From positions 3,224,001 to 3,288,000 of the forward strand of contig NZ_CP022685.1 in assembly GCF_002556545.1 (NCBI RefSeq): DNA of 64,000 nt, written 5' to 3'. The first letter of the stretch is position 1. Every line of letters begins with the position of its first letter. Source of the stretch: Streptomyces formicae (GTDB lineage Bacteria > Actinomycetota > Actinomycetes > Streptomycetales > Streptomycetaceae). Made by a program: the position numbers and the translations under genes. Positions 46,098 to 56,321 of the stretch are shown piece by piece. The notes under the pieces are model-generated. The model had not been told where the DNA came from, searched no databases, and saw nothing but the letters and a program-made list of their open reading frames with translations.

Positions 46098-46129
46098 CAG
46101 ACCCTCCTTCCCGACCTTCACGCACAGGG

Positions 46130-49100
46130 ATGCCGATGCCCAGATCCAGTTCCAGCGCCAGACGCGCGCCCCGCCTCGCGATAGCCGTCGGTCTCACCGC
46201 CGCGCTCTGCGCGACCGGGGCCGCCCCCATGGCCTTCGCCGCGGACAGCACGCCCGTCCCCGCGCCCAAGTCCACCGGCGACAAGCTCGGTTCGGCCGAC
46301 GCCGAACTGCTCGCGGACGCCAAGGCGGACGGCGAGAAGACCGTCACGATGATGGTGGCCACCGCGCCGGGCGCCACCGAGCAGGTCGCGGACCAGCTCG
46401 ACGCCGTCAAGGGCGGCTCGGTCGGCCGCACCTACGACAAGCTCGGCTACGTCCGCGCGACCGTGCCGACGGCCGAGGCTGACGCCGCGATCAAGTCGGC
46501 CGCCAAGCTGTCGTCCGTGCACGGCATCGACCTGCGCCACGAGATCGAGCTCGACGACCCGACCCCGGCGGCCGACCGCGCCAAGGGCGCGAAGCCCGCG
46601 GCCAAGGGCACGTACGCGGGCCCGGGCAAGAGCACCCCGGCGAAGAACCCGTACAACCCGTCCGCCGAGACGGGCGCCGTCGACTTCGTGAAGAAGCACC
46701 CGAAGGCCGACGGCCGGGGCATCACCATCGGCATCCTGGACTCCGGCATCGACCTGGGCCACCCCGCGCTGAAGAAGACCACCACCGGCGAGCGCAAGAT
46801 CACCGACTGGGTGACGGCGACCGACCCGATCGTGGACGCGGACGGCACCTGGCGCCGCATGACCAACCCGGTCACCGGCCCCGTCTTCACCTGGGACAGC
46901 GAGACGTGGAAGGCCCCCGCGGGCTCCTTCCAGGTCAACCGCTTCCGCGAGTCGGCCACCACCGGCGGCGACGCCAAGGGCGACATCAACCGCGACGGCG
47001 ACACCACCGACAGCTGGGGCGTCCTGTACGACCCGGCCGCGGGGACGGTCCGCGTCGACCTGAACGACAACAACGACTTCACCGACGACGAGGTCCTCAA
47101 GCCGTACAAGGAGGACCACCAGGTCGCCTACTTCGGCAAGGACGACCCGGCGACCGACGTCGTCGAGCGCGTCCCGTTCGTCGTCGAGATCCGCAAGGAC
47201 GTGCCGACCGACCCGTACGGCGGCGACTGGGTCGGCAAGAAGGCCGACTTCGTCAACATCGGCGTCATCGAGTCCGAGCACGGCACGCACGTCGCGGGCA
47301 TCACCGCGGCCAACGGCCTGTTCGGCGGCAAGATGAACGGCGCGGCGCCCGGCGCCAAGCTGGTCTCCTCGCGCGCCTGCACCTGGACCGGCGGCTGCAC
47401 CAACGTCGCGCTCACCGAGGGCATGATCGACCTCGTCACGAAGCGCGGCGTCGACATCGTCAACATGTCGATCGGCGGGCTCCCGGCGCTGAACGACGGC
47501 AACAACGCGCGCGCCGAGCTCTACAAGCGCCTCATCGACGAGTACGGCGTGCAGCTGGTGATCTCCGCGGGCAACAGCGGCCCCGGCGCGAACACCATCG
47601 GCGACCCCGGCCTCGCGGACAAGGTCATCTCGGTCGGCGCCGCCATCTCCAAGGAGACCTGGGCCGCCAACTACGGCTCCCAGGTGGAGAAGAAGTACGC
47701 CATGATGCCGTTCTCCTCGCGCGGTCCGCGTGAGGACGGCGGCTTCGCGCCGATCATCTCGGCGCCGGGCTCGGCCATCAACACCACGCAGACCTGGCTG
47801 CCGGGCTCCCCGGTCGCCGAGGCGGGCTACCAGCTCCCCGCCGGCTACTCGATGCTCCAGGGCACCTCGATGGCGTCCCCGCAGGCCGCGGGCGCCTCGG
47901 CACTGCTGCTCTCCGCCGCGAAGCAGGAGAAGATCGCCCTCACCCCGGCGAAGCTGCGCACCGCGCTGACCTCGACCGCGAGCCACATCCGCGGCGAGCA
48001 GGCGTACGCGCAGGGCACCGGCCTGATCGACATCGTGGACGCCTGGGACGCCATCGAGGACGGCGCCAAGGCCCACACGTACACGGTGAAGGCCCCGGTC
48101 GACACCGCCCTTGAGCAGGAGCTGAAGAAGCCCGGCACCGGCATCTACGACCGTGAGGGCGGCCTGAGGACCGGCCAGAAGCGGACGTACGACGTGACGA
48201 TCACCCGCACCTCGGGCCCCGACCGCGGCGTCCGTCACGAGCTGGACCTGGCCAACAACCACGAGGGCACGTTCAAGCTGCTGGGCAAGGACGAGGTGAC
48301 GCTGCCGCTGAACAAGCCGGTCACCGTCAAGGTCCAGGCGAAGGCCGCCTCGGCGGGTCTGCACAGCGCGATCCTGACCGTGGACGACGAGCGCACCGAG
48401 GGCATCGACCAGCAGATCATGTCGACGGTCGTCGTCTCGGCGCCGCTCGCCAAGCCGTCGTACACGTTCTCGGCGACGAGCTCGACGCAGCGCAACAGCA
48501 CCCAGTCGTACTTCGTCACCGTCCCCAAGGGCGCCAAGTCCCTGGAGGTCTCGCTCGGCGGTCTGAAGGACAAGAGCCAGACGCGCTTCATCGCGGTGCA
48601 CCCGTACGGCGTCCCGCTCGACTCCACCTCGTCGATCGTCTGCTACCCGAACTACGAGAACCCCGCCAACACCTGCCGTCCGGACCTGCGTTCGTACGCG
48701 GACCCGCAGGCCGGTGTCTGGGAGATCGAGGTCGAGTCGCGCCGTACGTCGCCGCTGCTCGACAACCCGTACAAGCTGAACGTCGCCGCGCTCGGTGTCG
48801 CCTTCGACCCGGCCGTGCAGACGCTGCCCGAGGCGAAGGTCGGCACGCCCGCCCCCGTCACCTGGCAGGCCACGAACAACTTCGCGGCCGTCGACGGCAA
48901 GCTGAAGGGCGGCTCGCTCGGCTCGTCCAAGTCGGCGCGGCCCACCATCAAGCAGGGTGAGACGCAGGTCACCGAGGTCGTCGTGCCCGCGGGCGCGGAG
49001 CGTCTCGACGTCGCCATCGGCTCCACCGCCGATGTCGCCGCCGACCTGGACCTGGCCGTCAAGAAGGACGGCGTCGTCGTCGGTTCGTCGGCCGAGGGCG

Positions 49101-49420
49101 ACTCGGAGGAGTCGGTCAGCCTGACCAAGCCCGCCGCCGGTACGTACACGATCGAGGTGGCGGGCTACTCGGTGCCGTCCGGGACGACCGCGTACGACTA
49201 CCGCGACGTGTTCTTCTCCGACGCGCTCGGCCGGGTCACGGTCGACGAGTCGAAGCAGATCAAGCTCGCCAACGGCGCCACGGCGGGCGTCGAGGCCAAG
49301 GTCGAGGCGAAGGCCCCGGCCGCCGCGGGCCGTGAGCTGTTCGGCGAGGTGTCGCTCCTGAACGCGGGCGGCACGGTCGCGGGCAGCGGCAGCGTGAAGG
49401 TCGAGAAGGTCACGCCGTAG
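46130..49420 (+). CDS. Large secreted subtilisin-family (S8) serine protease
   Basis: 1096 aa. Signal peptide with basic start and ALCATGAAPMAFAAD cleavage region (about 1-38), then an I9-like propeptide (about 60-140). Catalytic residues: Asp204 (ITIGILDSGID), His384 (HGTHVAGITA), Ser580 (GTSMASPQAAG). The 180-residue spacing between Asp and His is far above the usual 30-60 and contains two calcium-loop motifs, DINRDGD at 285 and an EF-hand-like DLNDNNDFTDDE at 310-321. The C-terminal 480 residues are beta-rich, with PPC-like modules. Secreted, likely for growth on protein. Confidence 0.94.
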   Translation: MPMPRSSSSARRAPRLAIAVGLTAALCATGAAPMAFAADSTPVPAPKSTGDKLGSADAELLADAKADGEKTVTMMVATAPGATEQVADQLDAVKGGSVGRTYDKLGYVRATVPTAEADAAIKSAAKLSSVHGIDLRHEIELDDPTPAADRAKGAKPAAKGTYAGPGKSTPAKNPYNPSAETGAVDFVKKHPKADGRGITIGILDSGIDLGHPALKKTTTGERKITDWVTATDPIVDADGTWRRMTNPVTGPVFTWDSETWKAPAGSFQVNRFRESATTGGDAKGDINRDGDTTDSWGVLYDPAAGTVRVDLNDNNDFTDDEVLKPYKEDHQVAYFGKDDPATDVVERVPFVVEIRKDVPTDPYGGDWVGKKADFVNIGVIESEHGTHVAGITAANGLFGGKMNGAAPGAKLVSSRACTWTGGCTNVALTEGMIDLVTKRGVDIVNMSIGGLPALNDGNNARAELYKRLIDEYGVQLVISAGNSGPGANTIGDPGLADKVISVGAAISKETWAANYGSQVEKKYAMMPFSSRGPREDGGFAPIISAPGSAINTTQTWLPGSPVAEAGYQLPAGYSMLQGTSMASPQAAGASALLLSAAKQEKIALTPAKLRTALTSTASHIRGEQAYAQGTGLIDIVDAWDAIEDGAKAHTYTVKAPVDTALEQELKKPGTGIYDREGGLRTGQKRTYDVTITRTSGPDRGVRHELDLANNHEGTFKLLGKDEVTLPLNKPVTVKVQAKAASAGLHSAILTVDDERTEGIDQQIMSTVVVSAPLAKPSYTFSATSSTQRNSTQSYFVTVPKGAKSLEVSLGGLKDKSQTRFIAVHPYGVPLDSTSSIVCYPNYENPANTCRPDLRSYADPQAGVWEIEVESRRTSPLLDNPYKLNVAALGVAFDPAVQTLPEAKVGTPAPVTWQATNNFAAVDGKLKGGSLGSSKSARPTIKQGETQVTEVVVPAGAERLDVAIGSTADVAADLDLAVKKDGVVVGSSAEGDSEESVSLTKPAAGTYTIEVAGYSVPSGTTAYDYRDVFFSDALGRVTVDESKQIKLANGATAGVEAKVEAKAPAAAGRELFGEVSLLNAGGTVAGSGSVKVEKVTP

Positions 49421-49428
49421 CAGTGTCC

Positions 49429-50190
49429 TCAGTCGCCGGACGGGCTCGTTCGAGCCCGTCCGGCGCACGGGATCGTCGCCGACCTCGGCAGGGCCTCGAT
49501 GACCATCGCGCGCAGCCGGTCCCTGTCCTTGCGGTCCTTCGCCCAGTTGTCCGGCTCGGCCGCGTCCTTCGGGATGGTCACCAGGACGTCGTCGCCCTTC
49601 TCCAGGCGCGGGTCCACGTCGTGGTTCATGGGGAACGTGATCGTCCGCGGCCCGGACTCCGGCTTCAGATACCGCCGCACGTCGACCGTGACGCGGTCCT
49701 GCACACCGCCCGGCACCGGGTCCACCGCCGTGACCGTGCCCTCCACGATGAGCCGTGAGCACGCGACGAAGCCCTCGGGGGTCAGATCGGCGGAGCCGCC
49801 GCCCGCGCCGTCCTTGCTGTCGGAGGCGGCGCCCTTCCCCGCGTCCGAGTCACCGCTCGTGCTCTGCCCGGCGTCCACCGCGAGCCAGCCGAGACCGCCG
49901 ATCACCAGCGCGGCCACCGTCGCGGCGACGGTTCCGAGGCCGACGGTGAGGCGGTGCCTCGCCGCCGAACGCGGGGCCCTGACCGGCACCACCGGCGGCG
50001 TCGGCGCTGCCGCGAGCGCGTCGCCCACGGCGCCGAGCCGCTCCCGCAGCAGCGTGACGTCCGCCACGGCCGCCGCGTGCTCGGCGGCGAAGTCGGGGTC
50101 GCTGAGCGCGTCGGCGGGCACCGGGTCGTCCGTGAGCGCCAGCATCAGCGCGTCGACGTCCCTGCCGTCGGCCTTGTCGTCGCCCGGCAC
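49429..50190 (-). CDS. Membrane protein co-encoded with ECF sigma factor (possible anti-sigma factor)
   Basis: 253 aa. Cytoplasmic N-terminus (1-75), one helix (about 83-106: VGLGTVAATVAALVIGGLGWLAV), then an exported domain with two cysteines (VACSRLIVEGTV and IPCAGR). The N-terminal part lacks the HxxxCxxC zinc motif of ZAS anti-sigma factors. GTG start 1 nt after the sigma stop, so the pair is translationally coupled. Its position is the main reason to call it an anti-sigma factor. The C-terminus is encoded by a terminator hairpin. Confidence 0.75.
   Translation of the reverse strand: MPGDDKADGRDVDALMLALTDDPVPADALSDPDFAAEHAAAVADVTLLRERLGAVGDALAAAPTPPVVPVRAPRSAARHRLTVGLGTVAATVAALVIGGLGWLAVDAGQSTSGDSDAGKGAASDSKDGAGGGSADLTPEGFVACSRLIVEGTVTAVDPVPGGVQDRVTVDVRRYLKPESGPRTITFPMNHDVDPRLEKGDDVLVTIPKDAAEPDNWAKDRKDRDRLRAMVIEALPRSATIPCAGRARTSPSGD
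49434..49465. terminator. Terminator between subtilase and sigma-partner gene, inside coding sequence
   Basis: Perfect 15-bp stem CGCCGGACGGGCTCG and complement with a TT apex. It lies within the last codons of the convergent sigma-partner gene while ending subtilase transcription. Confidence 0.8.
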
Positions 50191-50191
50191 G

Positions 50192-51928
<1,737 letters not shown>

Positions 51929-51964
51929 CGCCCGCGAGGACGCCGAGAACGCCGAGGAGGGCGC

Positions 51965-53173
51965 TCACCCCGCGCGGGTGGCCGCCCTCTTCGCGTACGC
52001 GACCACGAGCAGCGAGAGGCCCGCGAGCCCGGCGCTCAGCCAGAGCACGTGGGAGACCCCCCGGCTGTCCGCCACCCGGCCGCCGACGAACGCGCCGAGG
52101 GCGATCGCCAGGTTGAAGACCCCGGCGAGCAGCGCCGACGCCGCCTCACGGGCCCGGGGAGCGGCCGCCACCGCCCAGTTCAGCGTGGAGACGGAGACCC
52201 CGCCGTAGGCCACGCCCCAGGCGACGAGCAGCACCACCGACACGGGGAGCGAACCGCCCGCGGGCTCCAGGAGGAGGACCACGGCGGTGAGCGCGGCGCA
52301 GATCGCGAGCATCGCGCGGCGCGGGTCGCGGGCGGCCACCGCTCCGGCCACGAAGTTGCCGACGATGCCCGCGACGCCGTAGCCGAGCAGCAGCACGCTG
52401 ATGAGCCCGGCGCCGATGTCGGGCAGCCGCTCCAGGAGGGGCCTGACATAGGTGTACGCGGCGAAGTGCCCGGTCACCACGAGCATCAGGGCGACCAGAC
52501 CCGCCCGCAGATCGGCGATGCGCAGCAGTCCGGGGTAGGCACCGGGCCCGGCCGCCTCCCGCGCGGGCAGCGCGGGCAGCGCGGCGGCCAGCAGCCCCGC
52601 CACGGCCAGGGAGAACACCGAAGCGGCGGCGAACGCCCAGCGCCAGCCCGCGAGTTCGCCGAGGAAGGTGCCCGCGGGGACGCCGAGGACGGACGCCACC
52701 GCGATCCCGCTGAATATCACCGCGGTGGCCCGCCCCGCGGCCTCCTCGCGGACCAGGCGTACGCCGAGTCCTGCCGCGATGGCCCACACTCCGCCGATGC
52801 ACACGCCCACCAGGAGGCGCGCGGCGAGCAGGACGCCGAAGGCGGGGGCGAGCGCGGAGAGCAGATTGGCGACGGCGAGCAGCGCCATCAGCGCGCACAG
52901 GAGTGTGCGGCGGTCCACGCGCCGCGCCGCGCCGGGCAGCAGCAGGGCGGCGAACGCCGCGACGAGGCCGGGAAGGGTGACGGCGAGGCCCGCGGTGCCG
53001 TCCGAGACGCGCAGCCCCGAGCCGATGGAGGTGAGGAGTCCGACGGGGAGCATCTCCGTGGTGACGACGGAGAAGGTCGCGGTGGCGGTGGCGACGACGG
53101 CGAGACGGCCGCTCGGTTTCTTCAACTCGCCCTGCATTGCGGGGAGTTGCATGCTCTTGGTGCTCTGTGACAT
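51965..53173 (-). CDS. MFS transporter (AraJ/sugar-drug efflux type)
   Basis: 402 aa, 12 hydrophobic segments. Early motif TTEMLPVGLLTSIGSGL is typical of the DHA1 group with AraJ/YdhP; motif A-like GAARRVDRRTLL follows. Helices after LLVGVCIGGVWAIAAGLGVRLV fit motif C. Export of a drug or sugar is the family role. Divergent from an adjacent LysR gene, which is its probable regulator. ATG at 53173. Confidence 0.88.
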   Translation of the reverse strand: MSQSTKSMQLPAMQGELKKPSGRLAVVATATATFSVVTTEMLPVGLLTSIGSGLRVSDGTAGLAVTLPGLVAAFAALLLPGAARRVDRRTLLCALMALLAVANLLSALAPAFGVLLAARLLVGVCIGGVWAIAAGLGVRLVREEAAGRATAVIFSGIAVASVLGVPAGTFLGELAGWRWAFAAASVFSLAVAGLLAAALPALPAREAAGPGAYPGLLRIADLRAGLVALMLVVTGHFAAYTYVRPLLERLPDIGAGLISVLLLGYGVAGIVGNFVAGAVAARDPRRAMLAICAALTAVVLLLEPAGGSLPVSVVLLVAWGVAYGGVSVSTLNWAVAAAPRAREAASALLAGVFNLAIALGAFVGGRVADSRGVSHVLWLSAGLAGLSLLVVAYAKRAATRAG

Positions 53174-53219
53174 GACGTCCACCCTCCGCCGCCCACGTGC
53201 GGGGAACAACATGGAAGAT

Positions 53220-53235
53220 CTCATCCTTGTATGAG
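53220..53235. promoter_or_regulatory. CTCAT-N6-ATGAG inverted repeat between MFS and LysR genes
   Basis: Perfect 5-bp arms in the 99-bp divergent promoter region, about 40 bp from both starts. Candidate LysR-type binding site, though not a strict T-N11-A. Confidence 0.4.
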
Positions 53236-53272
53236 CTGGACTGATCGATGCGGGGAGAGGGAACGGCGCACC

Positions 53273-54139
53273 ATGAACGGACTGGAGATCCGGGAGCTGG
53301 AGTGCTTCCTCGTACTCGCCGAGGAACTGCACTTCGGGCGGACGGGCGAGCGGCTCTACGTCTCGCAGAGCCGTGTCAGCCAGCTGCTCGCCGCCCTGGA
53401 GCAGCGCATCGGCGCCCGGCTCGTGGAACGTACCAGCCGCCGGGTGCGGCTGACCATGCTGGGCGAACGCTTCCTGGCCGAACTGCGGCCTTCGTACGAC
53501 GAGTTGGCGGCGACGGTGCGGCGCGCGCGGGAGGCCGCACGGGGCGTCGACGGTACGTTGCGGCTCGGCTTCCAGGGGACCGCCGACGCCCGGCTCATGG
53601 CGGCGATCGCCGCCTTCCAGGAGCGGCACCCGGCCTGTGTGACGGAGATCGTGGAGATCCCCTTCGCCGACCCCTTCGGCGCGGTGCGGCACGGTGAGGT
53701 GGACACGGCGATCGTGCTGCTCCCCGTCGAGGAGCCGGACCTCGTCCTCGGCCCGGTCTTCTCCCGACAGGAGCAGACCGTCGCCGTGTCCGTGCGGCAT
53801 CCCCTGGCGGCGTGCGACTCGCTCACGGTGGCCGACCTGGAGCGGACCACGCTCATCGCGGCGACCGCGCCGGCGCCCGCGTACTGGCGGAAGGCCCAAG
53901 CCCCGTCGTCCGGCGAGGCCCTGGAGGTCCGCACGCTCCAGGAGGGACTGACGATGGTCGCGGCGGGCCGGGGCGCGATGCTCCTGTGCCGTCCCACGGC
54001 CTCGTACCACGGCCGCCGCGACGTCGTGTACGTCCCGGTCGAAGGCGTCCCCGACTCCGTGCTCGGCATGGTCTGGCACCGCGACGGCGAGACGGAGCGG
54101 ATCCGGGCCTTCGCGCGGGCACTCGCCGCGGTGGAGTGA
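53273..54139 (+). CDS. LysR-family transcriptional regulator
   Basis: 288 aa. N-terminal winged helix: LEIRELECFLVLAEELHFGRTGERLYVSQSRVSQ with the recognition helix SQSRVSQLLAALEQRIG (about 25-45). The effector domain follows (LRLGFQGTADARLMAAI, EEPDLVLGPVF). ATG at 53273; an earlier in-frame ATG at 53231 falls in the operator. Divergent from the MFS transporter, so the likely target is that gene. Ligand unknown. Confidence 0.9.
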   Translation: MNGLEIRELECFLVLAEELHFGRTGERLYVSQSRVSQLLAALEQRIGARLVERTSRRVRLTMLGERFLAELRPSYDELAATVRRAREAARGVDGTLRLGFQGTADARLMAAIAAFQERHPACVTEIVEIPFADPFGAVRHGEVDTAIVLLPVEEPDLVLGPVFSRQEQTVAVSVRHPLAACDSLTVADLERTTLIAATAPAPAYWRKAQAPSSGEALEVRTLQEGLTMVAAGRGAMLLCRPTASYHGRRDVVYVPVEGVPDSVLGMVWHRDGETERIRAFARALAAVE

Positions 54140-54154
54140 GGCACGCCTGCCGGG

Positions 54155-54658
54155 TCAGGGCCTGCGCACCTCGAAGTGGAAGCAGCCGTACTCGACCGCG
54201 CGGACGTGTACGAGGGCGACCTCGGGGTCGGCGAACGCCTCGGCGAACACGCCGTCGAAGCCCTGCTCCTCGTCCTCGGGGATCTCCATGAGGCGCCCGC
54301 CGACGATGTGCCCCCGGGCGTCGTAGCGCCGGACCGTGCGCAGGGCCCCGGCCCGCGAGAACGGGTAACCGGCCCGCTCGCCCTGCGGCCCCTCGCAGGG
54401 CTCGGCGTGGATGAAGACCGGGCCCTGCTCGTCGTAGGCACCGGGCGCCGCGCCGGTCTCCCGCGCCCAGCGGCGCAGCGGCGCGTACGAGACGAGGGCG
54501 ACGCGCTCGCCGGGGGCGACGGGCCGCAGACAGCAGCGCAGCGGAGAGCCGCCTTCCGCGTCGACGTACGGGACGCAGGGGCGGCCCGCGTCGTCGGTGT
54601 CGCGGAGCTGCTCGAGGGTGTCGGGGGCGATGGCGCGTGGCGTGTACGTGGTGTTCAT
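54155..54658 (-). CDS. DUF1203 domain protein
   Basis: 167 aa. DUF1203 pattern: PLRCCLRPVAPGERVALVSYAPL, GPVFIHAEPCEG, YPFSRAGALRTVRRYDARG, VHVRAVEYGCFHFEVRRP. Several conserved cysteines and a histidine; role unknown. Soluble, no signal peptide. Convergent with the LysR gene (15-bp gap). Confidence 0.85.
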   Translation of the reverse strand: MNTTYTPRAIAPDTLEQLRDTDDAGRPCVPYVDAEGGSPLRCCLRPVAPGERVALVSYAPLRRWARETGAAPGAYDEQGPVFIHAEPCEGPQGERAGYPFSRAGALRTVRRYDARGHIVGGRLMEIPEDEEQGFDGVFAEAFADPEVALVHVRAVEYGCFHFEVRRP

Positions 54659-54752
54659 GGGTCGAGCCTCGCGCGTGGACGCGGCGGAGGCTGGCGGGAT
54701 TCGGACGGGGAGTTCACCCCACCCGTACGCCTCACCCGCACGCCCCTCCCGT

Positions 54753-56120
54753 TCACCCCACTCCCCACGACCCCCGCGCGTTCAGCTCGGCCACGTCCAT
54801 GCCCGTCGTGCTGCGGTACGCCTCGTCGATCGCGGCGAGTTCGTCCGGGGTCAGGACGTCCTGGACGTGGGCGAAGCCTTCGGGGGCCCGTTCGGCCACG
54901 GTCTGCAGGACGCGGTCGGCGGGCATGTCGCGGTTGGCGAGCACCACCGCGTTCACCGCCTCGCGGCGCACCGACTCGTACGCCCGCAGGCCCGCCTCCC
55001 TGTCGGGCGAGGCGAGCGCGAGGCAGCGGGCCAGGACCCGGGCGTCCAGGATCGCCTGGGAGCCGCCGTTGGACCCCACCGGGTACATCGGGTGGGCGGC
55101 GTCGCCGAGCAGGGTCACCGGGCCCCGGCCCCAGAACGGCAGCGGGTCCCTGTCGACCATGGGGTACTCCAGGATGTGCCGGGTGGCGGCGAGCAGCGCG
55201 GGCACGTCGAGGTCGCCGATGCGCCAGCCCGCGTAGTGCGGCAGTACGTCCGAGAGGCGCCCCGAGCGGTTCCAGTCGGCGGGTCCGGCGAGCCCGAGGT
55301 GGTGCTCGACGGGGAAGCGCACCTCGGCCACCCAGTTGAGCAGCGCGCGGCCGCGCTCCTCGGCGTGCCGCGAGATCGGGTAGACGACGAGTTTCGCGGT
55401 GGCGTTGGAACCGGCCACCGCGACGGTCCGCCCGCCGAGCACGGGGTGCCAGTCGGCGGTGCCGCGCCACATCCGGATGCCGTTCCACAGCGGCGGCCGC
55501 TCCCCGGGGTGCAGCTGGGCCCGCACGGCCGAGTGCAGCCCGTCCGCCCCGACCAGGGCAGCCACCCGTACCGAGTACTCCCTGGCCCGTCCCCTGTCCC
55601 GCAGGACGACCCGCAGCGCGGCCCCCTCCCGATCGGCCATGCGCACGAACGCGGTGCCGGTGTGCACCGCGCGCTCGCCGAGCCTGTCGCGCACCGCGTC
55701 GAGCAGCAGCAGCTGGAGGGCGCCGCGGTGGACCGAGTACTGCGGCCAGTGGTAGCCGAGGGCGAGGCCGCGCGGCTCGCCCCAGATGCGGTTGCCGTGC
55801 CGGTCGAAGTGGACCATCTCGTCGGGCGGTACCGCGGTCGCGGCGAGTTCGGCGCCGAGGCCCAGTTCGGTCAGCTCGCGCACCGCGTACGGCAGGAGGT
55901 TGATGCCCACACCGACCGGGCGCAGCTGTTCGACCGCGTCGACCACGCGGACGCCGATGCCCGCCGCGTGCAGGCTGAGGGCGGTCGTGAGCCCGCCGAT
56001 GCCGGCTCCGGCCACCAGTACGTCGATCACGGCCGACGTACCGTCCGGCCCCGTAACCGGAACCGGCTGCGAAGCGGTCTGTTCGTCCCCGGCATTCCGG
56101 TTCCCCCCGGGCGTCGGCAC
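54753..56120 (-). CDS. FAD-dependent aromatic monooxygenase, PhzS-like
   Basis: 455 aa. FAD motif VIDVLVAGAGIGGLTTALSLHAAG at about 30, DG motif LVGADGLHSAVRAQL and the GD motif VTLLGDAAHPMYPVGSNGG. VGINLLPYAVRELTELGLG and the GLALGYHWPQYSVHRG segment are typical of the phenazine/5-methylphenazine hydroxylase group. Substrate unknown; no phenazine genes are nearby. GTG start. Divergent from pepN copy 2 (201 bp). Confidence 0.88.
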   Translation of the reverse strand: MPTPGGNRNAGDEQTASQPVPVTGPDGTSAVIDVLVAGAGIGGLTTALSLHAAGIGVRVVDAVEQLRPVGVGINLLPYAVRELTELGLGAELAATAVPPDEMVHFDRHGNRIWGEPRGLALGYHWPQYSVHRGALQLLLLDAVRDRLGERAVHTGTAFVRMADREGAALRVVLRDRGRAREYSVRVAALVGADGLHSAVRAQLHPGERPPLWNGIRMWRGTADWHPVLGGRTVAVAGSNATAKLVVYPISRHAEERGRALLNWVAEVRFPVEHHLGLAGPADWNRSGRLSDVLPHYAGWRIGDLDVPALLAATRHILEYPMVDRDPLPFWGRGPVTLLGDAAHPMYPVGSNGGSQAILDARVLARCLALASPDREAGLRAYESVRREAVNAVVLANRDMPADRVLQTVAERAPEGFAHVQDVLTPDELAAIDEAYRSTTGMDVAELNARGSWGVG

Positions 56121-56321
56121 GACCGTCGCGCGGTCGGTCGCGGCGATCGTGGGGCATCAGTCGACGCGCGGAGCGTAACCGGACGACAGCGGGAGGACAA
56201 TGGCCCGGGCGGCCGTACGAACGCGCATGGAAGGATGGCCGGAAACGCCACAAGTCGTACCCGTCGAACCCACCGGTGTACGACGCGGCGCACGACACGT
56301 CGTACCCGAGGAGATGACCGC

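Noticed and set aside
46118..49762. Minus-strand open frame of over 1200 codons opposite the subtilase
   Set aside because: GC-rich third-position bias leaves this antisense frame open; the plus strand has signal peptide and full catalytic triad.
54597..56321. N-terminal extension of pepN copy 2
   Set aside because: It overlaps the monooxygenase gene on the other strand; the family start is at the GTG at 56322.
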